Positions 7,654 to 15,756 of a stretch of 22,859 nucleotides of DNA are shown piece by piece. Source of the DNA: Kiritimatiellia bacterium (GTDB lineage Bacteria > Verrucomicrobiota > Kiritimatiellia > RFP12 > UBA1067); assembly GCA_017959645.1 (NCBI GenBank), contig JAGDAE010000209.1:1-22859 (forward strand), written 5' to 3'. How positions within the stretch are numbered: the first letter of the stretch is position 1; each line of letters opens with the position of its first letter. The notes beneath the pieces were generated by a model, which did not search any database, was not told where the DNA came from, and saw only the letters and a list, made by a program, of their open reading frames with translations. The translations under genes were made by a program, and so were the position numbers.

Positions 7654-8526
7654 TTATGCGAGCCGCATGAGCGCTTCGATGCGCTCGTCGAGCGACGGAT
7701 GGGTCGCCAGCAGCGAAGTGCGCCTTCCGCCGGCGATTCCCATCGCTTTGAGCGAGTCGGGAAGAACGCCTGGCCTGAGATTTCCGAGGCGTCGCAGCGC
7801 GGCGATCATCGGCCCCGGAGAACCGAGCAGGCGTGCGGAACCCGCGTCGGCGGCGTATTCCCGTTTCCTGGAATACGCAAATACGACAATCGACGCCAGA
7901 AAACCCAGCGCAATGTCGAGGACAAGCGCGATCGGACGGTAGAGCCCGTTTCCGCGGCGATTCCCCTTCCCCGAGCCGGCGACAATGCCGGCGACCGCTC
8001 TGGAAAGAAAGATCACAAAGGCGTTCAGCACTCCCTGGACGAGCGCAAGCGTCACCATGTCGCCGTTGGCCACGTGGCTCATTTCGTGTCCGAGCACGGC
8101 GCGAAGCTCGTCTCTGGTCATCTGCGACATTATATCCGTAGACACGGCGACCAGTGCATGGTTTTTGAACGCGCCGGTCGCGAAAGCGTTGGCGCTGCCC
8201 CGGTAGACGGCGACTTCGGGCATGGAAACGTTCGCCTGTCTCGCGAGAATGCCGACTGTATCGACGAGCCAGCGCTCCGCCTCCCCTTCGGTTCCGTCGA
8301 CCGTCTTCGCCCCGACCGAGAATTTCGCCATCTGCTTGGACATCAGCAACGAAACGATCGCTCCGGCAAAGCCGTAGACGAACGCGACGATCGCCAGATA
8401 CGACCATTCGGGGCCGATCGCTTCGGAAAGCGACGTGCCGAAGAACGCGCAAACGATCATGGTGACGACCGCCAAAGCGATCATCACCATGAAGTTCGTC
8501 ACGATGAATAGCAATGCCCTTTTCAT
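7654..8526 (-). CDS. htpX: HtpX-like membrane zinc metalloprotease (M48)
   Basis: This 290-residue protein matches the length and layout of HtpX. Two N-terminal membrane helices lie at about 5-30 and 42-62. The zinc motif HEMSH is at 147-151, within ELRAVLGHEMSHVANGD. Further hydrophobic segments follow at about 160-182 and 198-218, and the third zinc ligand is Glu223 in SRKREYAAD. The C-terminal THPSLDERI is typical of the family. HtpX degrades damaged or misassembled inner-membrane proteins, with its active site facing the cytoplasm. It is the last gene of the minus-strand run, 26 nt after fucI. No strong Shine-Dalgarno is seen before the ATG. It may serve membrane quality control for the exported and membrane proteins upstream, but that link is inferred from position only. 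Confidence 0.96.
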   Translation of the reverse strand: MKRALLFIVTNFMVMIALAVVTMIVCAFFGTSLSEAIGPEWSYLAIVAFVYGFAGAIVSLLMSKQMAKFSVGAKTVDGTEGEAERWLVDTVGILARQANVSMPEVAVYRGSANAFATGAFKNHALVAVSTDIMSQMTRDELRAVLGHEMSHVANGDMVTLALVQGVLNAFVIFLSRAVAGIVAGSGKGNRRGNGLYRPIALVLDIALGFLASIVVFAYSRKREYAADAGSARLLGSPGPMIAALRRLGNLRPGVLPDSLKAMGIAGGRRTSLLATHPSLDERIEALMRLA

Positions 8527-8552
8527 CGTTTTCGTCCGCTGTCAGACGCGTT

Positions 8553-10355
8553 TCAGCGGTTGGTCGCGTACAGCGGGCCGAAGTTTCTGCAGGCGCGGTA
8601 ATCGGCGCCGGTCGGGTCGTCGGACGCGCCGAAGAGTCCCCAGCAGTGCGGCTGGAAGACGTCCTTCTCCGGGACGTTGTGCATCGCGACCGGTATGCGC
8701 AGCATCGAAGCGAGCGTAATCAGGTCCGCGCCGATGTGTCCGTAGGCGATCGCGCCGTGGTTGGCCGCCCAGTTGTTCATGACCGAATAGACGTCTTTGA
8801 AGTAGCCCTTGCCGGTGAGCCTCGGCGTGAACCACGTGCATGGCCATTCGGGGTTGGTGCGCTCCATAAGCGTCTTCTGCTGCTTGGCGTCGAGTTCCAC
8901 CGACCAGCCCTCGGCGATCTGCAGAACCGGTCCCTGGCCCTTGACGATCGAGATTCTGGTCATCGTAAGCGGCATGCCCTTCGGCGTAAGGAACGAACTC
9001 GAGAAACCGCCGCCGCGGAAATATTCGACTCCGGCCGGGACCCACTTCGTCGCCTTGAGCGTGGCGTCGATATCCTTTTGCGATATCTCCCACCAGTTCT
9101 TGAACACGCTCTTGCCCTTCTCCTTCATTTCGCCGGCCGCGTCGAGGCAGCACGAGCCGGAGTTGAGCAGATGGATGATTCCGTTCTTGGCGTCTTTCGG
9201 AAGCCCCTTTCCGGTGGCGCGCTTCACGGCGGCGTCCGACCAGTAGGTCCTGACGTCTGCGAACATCGACGCCTTGTTGGTGAGCAGCCACATGAGCAGC
9301 ATGCAGATTCCGTTGAGAGAATCGTTCTCGGTCGCTAGTATCTGCGGCATCTTTTTGCCGTTCCAGTCGAACGACGTGTTGCACATGACCTCGGCGACGT
9401 CGCCGTTCGGCCAGTGGTCGGTCCATTGGCGCTGGCCCTGGAATCCGCCTGCGATCGCGTTGCGGCCGACCGCCTCTTCGCCGAAGCCCATTTCCTTCAG
9501 CTTGGGGTTGCCAGCCATCATGTCGCGCACGATGATGGCCATCTTGGCGATGAATTCCCAGTCCTTGTCTTTTTCCCCGCGCGTTTTCTGGATCGCCTTG
9601 GGATTGTAGTCCTTGCCCTCCTTGAGGTTTTTGCGCATCCACTCGATCGCCTTTTTGTATTCGTCCTTGTCGTAGATGCCCTCCTCGATGCGGCGGAGAA
9701 TCTCGCATTCGTCCATGTTTTCCGGAGCGATGCCGAGATAGTCTTGCATGAAATCGACATCGACGAAGGAACCCGCAATGCCCATCGCGCTCGAACCTAT
9801 GGAAAGATAGCTCTTGCCCTTCATCATCGCCACCGCAAGCCCCGCCTTGGCGAAACGAAGGATTTTTTCCTTCACGTCGGCCGTGATCTTGGCGGACTCG
9901 TCGCGATTTTGCACCTCGTGGCCGTAGATGCCGTAGGCGGGCATTCCGCGCTGGGCGTAGCCGGCGAGCATGCATGCCAGATAAACCGCTCCCGGGCGCT
10001 CGGTTCCGTTGAAGCCCCACACCGCCTTCGGCATCTGCGGATCGAGATCCATCGTTTCGGTTCCGTAGCACCAGCACGGGGTGACCGAAAGCGACACGCC
10101 GACGTTGTTGTCGCGGAACTTGTTTGCGCACATGGCCGCCTCGAACCTGCCGCCTATGGTGGTGTCGGCGATGACGCACTGCACCGGAGTACCGTCGGGA
10201 TAGCGGAGATTTTCGGATATCAGTTTTGCAGCCGCTTTCGCCATCTCCATCGTCTGGTCTTCCAGCGATTCGCGGACTCCGCGCCGCCTACCGTCGATTA
10301 TCGGCCGTATGCCGACCTTAGGAAATCCATTGTGCGTGAATACCGTCTGGTTCAT
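8553..10355 (-). CDS. fucI: L-fucose isomerase
   Basis: This cytosolic ketol isomerase converts L-fucose to L-fuculose; the family may also accept D-arabinose. The 600-residue protein aligns along its whole length with remembered E. coli FucI (591 residues), including VGIRPIIDGRRRGVRESLED, TPCWCYGTE, FNGTERPGAVYLA and AAGFQGQR-like AGGFQGQR. The Mn-binding and catalytic residues are expected at Glu343 (ATENDSLNG), Asp367 (FADVRTYW) and His533 (ANHGA), matching Glu337, Asp361 and His528 of E. coli. An ATG four codons upstream (10367) is also in frame. The start at 10355 is preferred because GGAG lies 6 nt before it, overlapping that upstream ATG. It follows the GH29 gene by 15 nt. No fuculokinase or aldolase follows. 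Confidence 0.97.
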   Translation of the reverse strand: MNQTVFTHNGFPKVGIRPIIDGRRRGVRESLEDQTMEMAKAAAKLISENLRYPDGTPVQCVIADTTIGGRFEAAMCANKFRDNNVGVSLSVTPCWCYGTETMDLDPQMPKAVWGFNGTERPGAVYLACMLAGYAQRGMPAYGIYGHEVQNRDESAKITADVKEKILRFAKAGLAVAMMKGKSYLSIGSSAMGIAGSFVDVDFMQDYLGIAPENMDECEILRRIEEGIYDKDEYKKAIEWMRKNLKEGKDYNPKAIQKTRGEKDKDWEFIAKMAIIVRDMMAGNPKLKEMGFGEEAVGRNAIAGGFQGQRQWTDHWPNGDVAEVMCNTSFDWNGKKMPQILATENDSLNGICMLLMWLLTNKASMFADVRTYWSDAAVKRATGKGLPKDAKNGIIHLLNSGSCCLDAAGEMKEKGKSVFKNWWEISQKDIDATLKATKWVPAGVEYFRGGGFSSSFLTPKGMPLTMTRISIVKGQGPVLQIAEGWSVELDAKQQKTLMERTNPEWPCTWFTPRLTGKGYFKDVYSVMNNWAANHGAIAYGHIGADLITLASMLRIPVAMHNVPEKDVFQPHCWGLFGASDDPTGADYRACRNFGPLYATNR

Positions 10356-10361
10356 GGTTTT

Positions 10362-10365
10362 CTCC
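10362..10365 (-). promoter_or_regulatory. Ribosome binding site deciding the fucI start
   Basis: GGAG on the minus strand is placed 6 nt before the ATG at 10355 and directly after the alternative in-frame ATG at 10367. That alternative has only an A-rich stretch before it, so the downstream start is favoured. Confidence 0.6.
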
Positions 10366-10370
10366 ATTTC

Positions 10371-11549
10371 TTATCTGTTGGATTTTTTTGTTTCGATTTT
10401 CGGAAATTCCGTTTCGCTGAGCGTGAAAACGTAGATCTCGCCACCCTTCCGGGTCGAGACGGTTTCTTTGCCGTCTCCGACGCCTCCGGCGCGCGTGCCG
10501 TAGATCTTGTCGCCGTTGTCCTTCATCCACTTGCCGACTTCGCCCATTATTTCAATCGCCTTCGAGGGCAGGCGTCCGTCGGCCTGCGGACCGATATTCA
10601 TCAGCAGGTTGGAGTCTTTGGCCGCGGCGCGTACAATCATGTTTACGACCTGCACCGGCGTGCGGAAGGCGCGCTCGGCTATGCGGTAGCCCCAGACGTT
10701 TTCCTGAATGACGTCGCACTGCTCGATCGGGCGCCCGGAGGCGACCGTCTGGTCTGCGGAAAATCCAGTCGTGTTCTCTCCCGGCAGATCGCGTTCGAAC
10801 AGCTGGATGTCCTCCTTCGGCCGTATCGGCTTGTGGTTGTTGTTGGCGACCAGCGCACCCTTGGAATGGATGAGATCGAATATCTCGTCGAAACCCCAGT
10901 CGAAATCGCCGCCACGATCTCTGTCGAAATGGTCCCATTCTCCGTCGAACCAGATGCAGCCCGGGGAGTACGAATCCAGAAGTTCACCGATCTGGGCCAT
11001 CATGAATCGCTTGTACGAAGCATAGTCTTCGTTGCGGACCTTCAGCGTGTTGCGCGCGTTGCGGCAGTTTCCGCTCGGATAGTCCGGACGGTGCCAATCC
11101 ATGAGCGAATAGTAGAAATTGAGCTGCAGCCCCTCCTCGCGGCACGCCTGCGCCAGTTCGCCGAGGATGTCGCGCTTGAACGGCGTATTGGCGATGTTGT
11201 ATCCGTCATCGGCCTTCGTCGGCCACAGGGAGAATCCGTCGTGGTGGCGCGAAGTTATCGTGACGTATCTTGCGCCGGCGTCCTTGAACGTCCTGACCCA
11301 TTCGCGGGCGTCGAATTTCGACGGACAGAACCCGCCGATCATCTCCGAATACGCTTCTTCGTCGAGCCCGGCGTTCTCGAGATACCATTCGCCCTGCGCG
11401 TAGCAGGCGTAGAGTCCCCAATGGATGAAAATCCCGAAACGCTGTTCGGCGAACTGTTCGCGTTTTTCGATCGTCCATTCCGCCGGAACGTAATCGGCGA
11501 AAAGCGGAACCGCAAGCGCCGCAACGGCGGCGCAGACTGACTTTTTCAT
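10371..11549 (-). CDS. Secreted GH29 alpha-L-fucosidase
   Basis: This 392-residue protein starts MKKSVCAAVAALAVPLFA, a Sec signal with likely cleavage after about residue 18. The barrel shows GH29 hallmarks: RFGIFIHWGLYA (38-49), TSRHHDGFSLWPTK (99-112), FYYSLMDWHRPDY (145-157) and NLLMNIGPQADGRLP near 314-328. The nucleophile is expected at Asp202 in GCIWFDGEWDH. GH29 enzymes are retaining fucosidases releasing L-fucose from glycans such as mucin or human milk oligosaccharides. The chain is short and ends soon after the barrel, with only a small C-terminal beta part. Its ATG overlaps the fucP stop by 4 nt (ATGA), with GGAAAG a few bases upstream. An open frame extends 63 nt further upstream but lacks a signal there. 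Linkage preference is unknown. Confidence 0.95.
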   Translation of the reverse strand: MKKSVCAAVAALAVPLFADYVPAEWTIEKREQFAEQRFGIFIHWGLYACYAQGEWYLENAGLDEEAYSEMIGGFCPSKFDAREWVRTFKDAGARYVTITSRHHDGFSLWPTKADDGYNIANTPFKRDILGELAQACREEGLQLNFYYSLMDWHRPDYPSGNCRNARNTLKVRNEDYASYKRFMMAQIGELLDSYSPGCIWFDGEWDHFDRDRGGDFDWGFDEIFDLIHSKGALVANNNHKPIRPKEDIQLFERDLPGENTTGFSADQTVASGRPIEQCDVIQENVWGYRIAERAFRTPVQVVNMIVRAAAKDSNLLMNIGPQADGRLPSKAIEIMGEVGKWMKDNGDKIYGTRAGGVGDGKETVSTRKGGEIYVFTLSETEFPKIETKKSNR

Positions 11550-13054
11550 TGTTTCTTTCCAGTTTTGGCTTTTCCGAAAATCGTCGCATATGCGAAAACG
11601 ACCGCGAAGCATATCGCCGGAACCACGAAACTAGCCCGCAGCGACATCTGCGAAAGGCGCAGGTTTTCGTCCCACGCGTCGGAGAACATCGGCACCAGCC
11701 TGCACCAGAAGCTGTCGACGTTGCCGATTATGTCCGCCATCCACGGCGTTATTATCGCCCCGCCCAGAATAGCCATGATAAGTCCGGAAGCGCCGAGTTT
11801 CAGCGCCTTGGGTTCGAGGTTTCCGAGCGCGATGCCGTAGATCGTCGGGAACATCAGCGACATGAAACCGCTCATTGCGACGAGACAGACGATGTTCCAG
11901 CTGAAGGGAAGGTTCCCTGCCGTGAATATGATCCGCGTCGGCAAATACATCACCCCCAGGCACGATGCGATCGCTCCTGCGGCGAACACGGCCATCATCG
12001 GAGCCGGATTGAAGTATTTCATCAGGAACGTTGCGATCCAGCGCGCGGCGATAAACAACGATATCGCGATCGTGTAGTATATCGCCCCCTGCGCCGGCGT
12101 AACCCCGAGTTCCTTCTGGCAGTACACGTTGAGCCACGTCCAGGCCGCGATCTGCACGCCAACGTAGAAGAACTGGGCGACAACGCCGAACCAGTAGCGC
12201 GGCGTCGACAGAAGCGTGGCGAGCATGGCCCGGTAGTCTTTGAGCAGTATCACGTACACCACCGGACCGGCGACGCCGCAGAGCACCCACAGAATCTTGT
12301 CCATGTCCGGAAAAATGAAATACAGCATCGTCATCGGCGCCACCGAAAAGAGAAGCGCCGTGAGAACCCGTCCGAACGCCGAAGCACCTATTTTTTTCTC
12401 GCCGTCGCGCTTGAGCAGGAAGAAGAGCCATATGAAAGCCGCAATCGCGCAAAGTCCGACATACGGCGCACACACCCAGAACAGTTCGTTGTGGATGATC
12501 GACTCCCTGGTCTGCGGATCCATCAGTGCGCGCTCCTCGGCCGTCGCCGGATTCAAGTGCGAGAGGATCAGCTGTTGCGCCAGCACGATTCCCGCCATTG
12601 AGCCGACGGGGTTGAACATCTGCGCGAAATTGAGCCGCCTGACCGCCGTCTCGCCGTCGCCCAGCGACAATACGTACGGGTTGCACGTCGTCTCCAGAAG
12701 CGAACATCCGCCGGCCACGATGAATATGGCCACGAAATAGATGTCGAAGCTTTGGGCCACGCAGGCCGGTATGTACAGAAGCGCGCCGACGATATACACG
12801 AACAGCCCGATCAGCACGCCCTTGCGGTAGCTGAATTCCTCCGCGAGCACGGCGGCGAATATGGCCAGGACGGCATATGCTCCGTAGAACGCGACCTGGA
12901 CCAGCCCCGCTCTCGACTGGTCCATCGTGAATATGCGCTGGAACGCGGGGACCAGGTTGTCGGTCATGTTGTTGAGAAGCCCCCACAGCGTGAAGCAGCT
13001 CACCAGCATCACGAATATGGAGAGCTGCTTTTTCGGCACGATCGGATTGCTCAT
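11546..13054 (-). CDS. fucP: L-fucose:H+ symporter (MFS, FucP family)
   Basis: This 502-residue, 12-helix-type MFS transporter belongs to the FucP subfamily. Visible matches are TLWGLLNNMTDNLVPAFQ near 22-39 and a QVAFYGAYAVLAIFAAVLA segment. A GGCSLLETTCNPYVLSLG segment and RLNFAQMFNPVGS follow. Asp32 and Glu121 correspond to Asp46 and Glu135 of E. coli FucP, residues central to proton coupling and sugar binding. It is longer than E. coli FucP (438), mainly in loops. The start at 13054 is chosen because AAGGAGG lies 7 nt upstream; 47 further in-frame codons upstream only shadow the kinase gene. The ATG overlaps the kinase stop by 4 nt, and the stop overlaps the GH29 start. It should import the fucose released by that enzyme. 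Confidence 0.95.
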   Translation of the reverse strand: MSNPIVPKKQLSIFVMLVSCFTLWGLLNNMTDNLVPAFQRIFTMDQSRAGLVQVAFYGAYAVLAIFAAVLAEEFSYRKGVLIGLFVYIVGALLYIPACVAQSFDIYFVAIFIVAGGCSLLETTCNPYVLSLGDGETAVRRLNFAQMFNPVGSMAGIVLAQQLILSHLNPATAEERALMDPQTRESIIHNELFWVCAPYVGLCAIAAFIWLFFLLKRDGEKKIGASAFGRVLTALLFSVAPMTMLYFIFPDMDKILWVLCGVAGPVVYVILLKDYRAMLATLLSTPRYWFGVVAQFFYVGVQIAAWTWLNVYCQKELGVTPAQGAIYYTIAISLFIAARWIATFLMKYFNPAPMMAVFAAGAIASCLGVMYLPTRIIFTAGNLPFSWNIVCLVAMSGFMSLMFPTIYGIALGNLEPKALKLGASGLIMAILGGAIITPWMADIIGNVDSFWCRLVPMFSDAWDENLRLSQMSLRASFVVPAICFAVVFAYATIFGKAKTGKKQ

Positions 13055-15756
13055 TCCTCTTCCTCCTTTGCGACGCCTTCGAACGAAATGTCGGGGAATA
13101 TCTGCTCCGCGTATTTGAGATACGCCGGAAATTCCGCCACCGCCCTTTTCGCGATCGATTCGCCTCTCGGTATCGCCATCGCGTCGTCGGAACATATTAT
13201 TCGCATCGTCAGCGCCGCGCCCATCATCGCCTCCGCCCAGTTTCTGAGCGTCAGTGAATTGCCGTCTAGCTTGGACGTTCCGCGCCCCTTCTCGATGAAT
13301 TTCTGTATCAGTTCGTTGAGGTTGCCGTGGTATTGCTGGTAGAACTTAACCCATGTGACCTTCATGACGGAACCGTCGGATTTCTGGATCTTGAGCTCCA
13401 TTTCGTTCACTTCCTTGATTTCGGCCAGACGCAGTTTGGAGCGCTGGAAGACGAATCTGGAGCAGTTCTGGATGAAGATGTCGTGCACCGCTTTCATCAT
13501 CTTGACCTTGAGTATGACGTTGTCGGCGACAATCTGGCTTTCGGCGTACTTGAACTCGTCGCGCATCGTCGTCAGCTGCCGGATGGCGCTCTGCCAGTCG
13601 AGCAGGCGAAACGTGCCAGCCATCGCGAGCGCGTCGAACTTGGAATTGATGTCCGAGCATTCGCGCTTGATGGTGGACTCCTTTTCCGCCGCCTGCGCCG
13701 CCTTGCGGGCGCGTTCGGATTCCGCCTCGTCCTTCGCCTTCTTGTCGCGGTCGGCCTGCAACGTGCGCTCGCGGATGTCGCGGTCGGTTTTGGCGACGAT
13801 GTTGTCGCCGCGCTTCTGTATCTTGCCCGGAGCCGACCGCGCGGTAACCGCGTCCTTGCCGTCGTGCGCTTCGTCGTACTTGGCTTTCGCGTCGAGCGAC
13901 AGCGCCGCCAGCGCGTTCATCGTCGCCTCGTCCGTGCCCGTCGCCGTCGCGAGCCCGTCCGCTATGAACTTGTCGAGCTTGCGCAGCCTGTGTATCGTCC
14001 TTATCGCCGCCGCCTGCGCCTCGTAGGCGGTGGTCCAGAGCGCGTTCATGTCCTTTATCGTCACCGCGAATTCGCTCGCCGGCCCGGACGCGGCTTCCTG
14101 CTCCTTGGCGGCGATCTTCGAGCGCTGTTTCGGCGCGTCTTCTTCGGCTTTCGCTTTGGCGGCCACTTCCTCGCCATCCTCTTCTTCCATCTCGTCGGGA
14201 TCGAGGATGCCTTCGGCTATTTTCCTGCGCTCCTCTTCGTCCCAAGCCTTCTTCTCCTCGAGATACCGCTGGCCTTCCGGCGACATGCGGTCTTTCTCGT
14301 CTTCGGTCGGGTCGCGGAATTTCTTGTACTGGTGCACCCTCTTTTTCGGCTTGTCGTCCTCGTCCGTCGAAAGGCTGTCGGCCGATGGCTTCTTCGCCGG
14401 TTCTTCGGCGGCCGCCTCCTTCACTTCGTTGGTGGAGGCGATGGCGTCGAGCAGTTCTTTGATCGGCGCCGGCTTGAGCAGCTTCGCGTCGGCCGCCGGC
14501 AGCTTCTTCTTCAGATTGTCGGTGCGCAGCTGGGCGTTGTCGATCGCGCTCTTCATCCACCCTTCCACCTCCAGGGCGAACTTGGCGGCGGTCGCGCGCG
14601 TTTCGCCGATCGCCGCGCGCGCCTCGGCGATCTTGCCGGCGATCTGCGCACGCTCTTCGGCGGCGAGTTTGTTCTCGCTCGAGACCTTGTACCAGATCAG
14701 TCCGCCGACGACCGCCCCGATCAGCGCGATCACGCCGAACACGACCAGCAGAACCTTCCCTGCGACGCTGCCGCCCTCGTCTTCTTCTTCCTCTTCGGCG
14801 TCGTAGCTGTGCCTTACCTTTCTCGGACGCTCCGCGTCGCCGCCGATCCGAGTGCGGTTCTTCTTGAGGACGATTTTCTTCTTGCCTCCACCGCCAGCCG
14901 CGTGCGCCGCGACCGGACGGTTGAGTCCGTTCGAAAGCACGAACTTGAACTCCTCGAGAAGCGCCTCGAAACTCGGAAAGCGTCCTTCCGGATCGAACGC
15001 CAGCATCTTCATTATCAGATCGTCGACTTGCGGCGTGATCTCCGGCCGCAGCTCGCTCGGACGGCGCGGCTCCGTCTCGAAGCGCTTCTTGACGACTTCG
15101 TTGGAATCGGTTCCCTCGAACGGCGCGACGCCGGTGAGCGCATGGTACAGCGTGCCGCCGAGATTGTACATGTCGGCGCGGAAATCGACCGGTTCTTTCT
15201 TGACCTTTTCCGGAGCGATGTAGTACGGGGTTCCCCAGATTTCGTCCGTGTCCCTCTGCATTCCGGCGAGACCGAAATCCACGAGCTTGGCGTTGCCGTT
15301 GGCGTCGAGCAGGATGGTCTCCGGCTTGACGTCGCCGTGAACCAGTCCCTGGTCGGACGCGCATCTGAGCGCCTGGGCGACCTGTTCGCCGATCTTGAGC
15401 ACGCGTTGAATGTCGGTCTTCTTGCCCGGCGTGTTCATCATCTGGTAGAGCGAACCGCCGGCGACCAGTTCCATCGCCATGTACGGCATTCCGTCGGCGA
15501 TGCCGTAGGAATACACCTGGGCGATGTTCGGATGTATCAGCTTCGCCGCCGCCTGCGCCTCTTTCTTGAATTTCTCGACGAATGCCGAATCCTCGCCGTA
15601 TTCCCTGAGCATCACCTTTACCGCCACCGGCCGGTCGAGCATTTTGTCGCGCCCCATGTAGACGCCGCCCATCCCGCCTCTGCCAAGCTCGCGCTCGAGC
15701 AGAAAGTTTCCGGTCTCGCCGAAAACGCTCGGAGTCTTTATAAGCTGCTCGCTCAT
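13051..15756 (-). CDS. Transmembrane Ser/Thr protein kinase (Hanks type) with large unrecognised C-terminal part
   Basis: This 901-residue protein has a kinase domain at about 17-275. It carries the Gly loop GRGGMGGV (25-32), Lys47 (VAVK), Glu66 in helix C, HGDVKPETILL (140-150), DFG (160-162) and APE (181-183). In the catalytic loop the usual metal-binding Asn after KPE is Thr147. A basic/acidic linker precedes one membrane helix at about 334-355. Residues 356-901 should then lie outside the cytoplasm; they are charged, coiled-coil-rich and lack PASTA repeats. The last 140 or so residues look globular (FYQQYHGNLNELIQKFIE). The MSEQL start has GGAGG 8 nt upstream; another in-frame ATG lies 15 nt earlier. 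Overlaps with lepB and fucP are both ATGA. Targets and signal are unknown. Confidence 0.93.
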   Translation of the reverse strand: MSEQLIKTPSVFGETGNFLLERELGRGGMGGVYMGRDKMLDRPVAVKVMLREYGEDSAFVEKFKKEAQAAAKLIHPNIAQVYSYGIADGMPYMAMELVAGGSLYQMMNTPGKKTDIQRVLKIGEQVAQALRCASDQGLVHGDVKPETILLDANGNAKLVDFGLAGMQRDTDEIWGTPYYIAPEKVKKEPVDFRADMYNLGGTLYHALTGVAPFEGTDSNEVVKKRFETEPRRPSELRPEITPQVDDLIMKMLAFDPEGRFPSFEALLEEFKFVLSNGLNRPVAAHAAGGGGKKKIVLKKNRTRIGGDAERPRKVRHSYDAEEEEEDEGGSVAGKVLLVVFGVIALIGAVVGGLIWYKVSSENKLAAEERAQIAGKIAEARAAIGETRATAAKFALEVEGWMKSAIDNAQLRTDNLKKKLPAADAKLLKPAPIKELLDAIASTNEVKEAAAEEPAKKPSADSLSTDEDDKPKKRVHQYKKFRDPTEDEKDRMSPEGQRYLEEKKAWDEEERRKIAEGILDPDEMEEEDGEEVAAKAKAEEDAPKQRSKIAAKEQEAASGPASEFAVTIKDMNALWTTAYEAQAAAIRTIHRLRKLDKFIADGLATATGTDEATMNALAALSLDAKAKYDEAHDGKDAVTARSAPGKIQKRGDNIVAKTDRDIRERTLQADRDKKAKDEAESERARKAAQAAEKESTIKRECSDINSKFDALAMAGTFRLLDWQSAIRQLTTMRDEFKYAESQIVADNVILKVKMMKAVHDIFIQNCSRFVFQRSKLRLAEIKEVNEMELKIQKSDGSVMKVTWVKFYQQYHGNLNELIQKFIEKGRGTSKLDGNSLTLRNWAEAMMGAALTMRIICSDDAMAIPRGESIAKRAVAEFPAYLKYAEQIFPDISFEGVAKEEEE
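13062..13069 (-). promoter_or_regulatory. Strong ribosome binding site for fucP inside the kinase 3' end
   Basis: AAGGAGG on the minus strand sits 7 nt before the fucP ATG. The same bases encode the Lys-Glu-Glu of the kinase C-terminal KEEEE tail. It fixes the fucP start and gives strong re-initiation. Confidence 0.75.
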
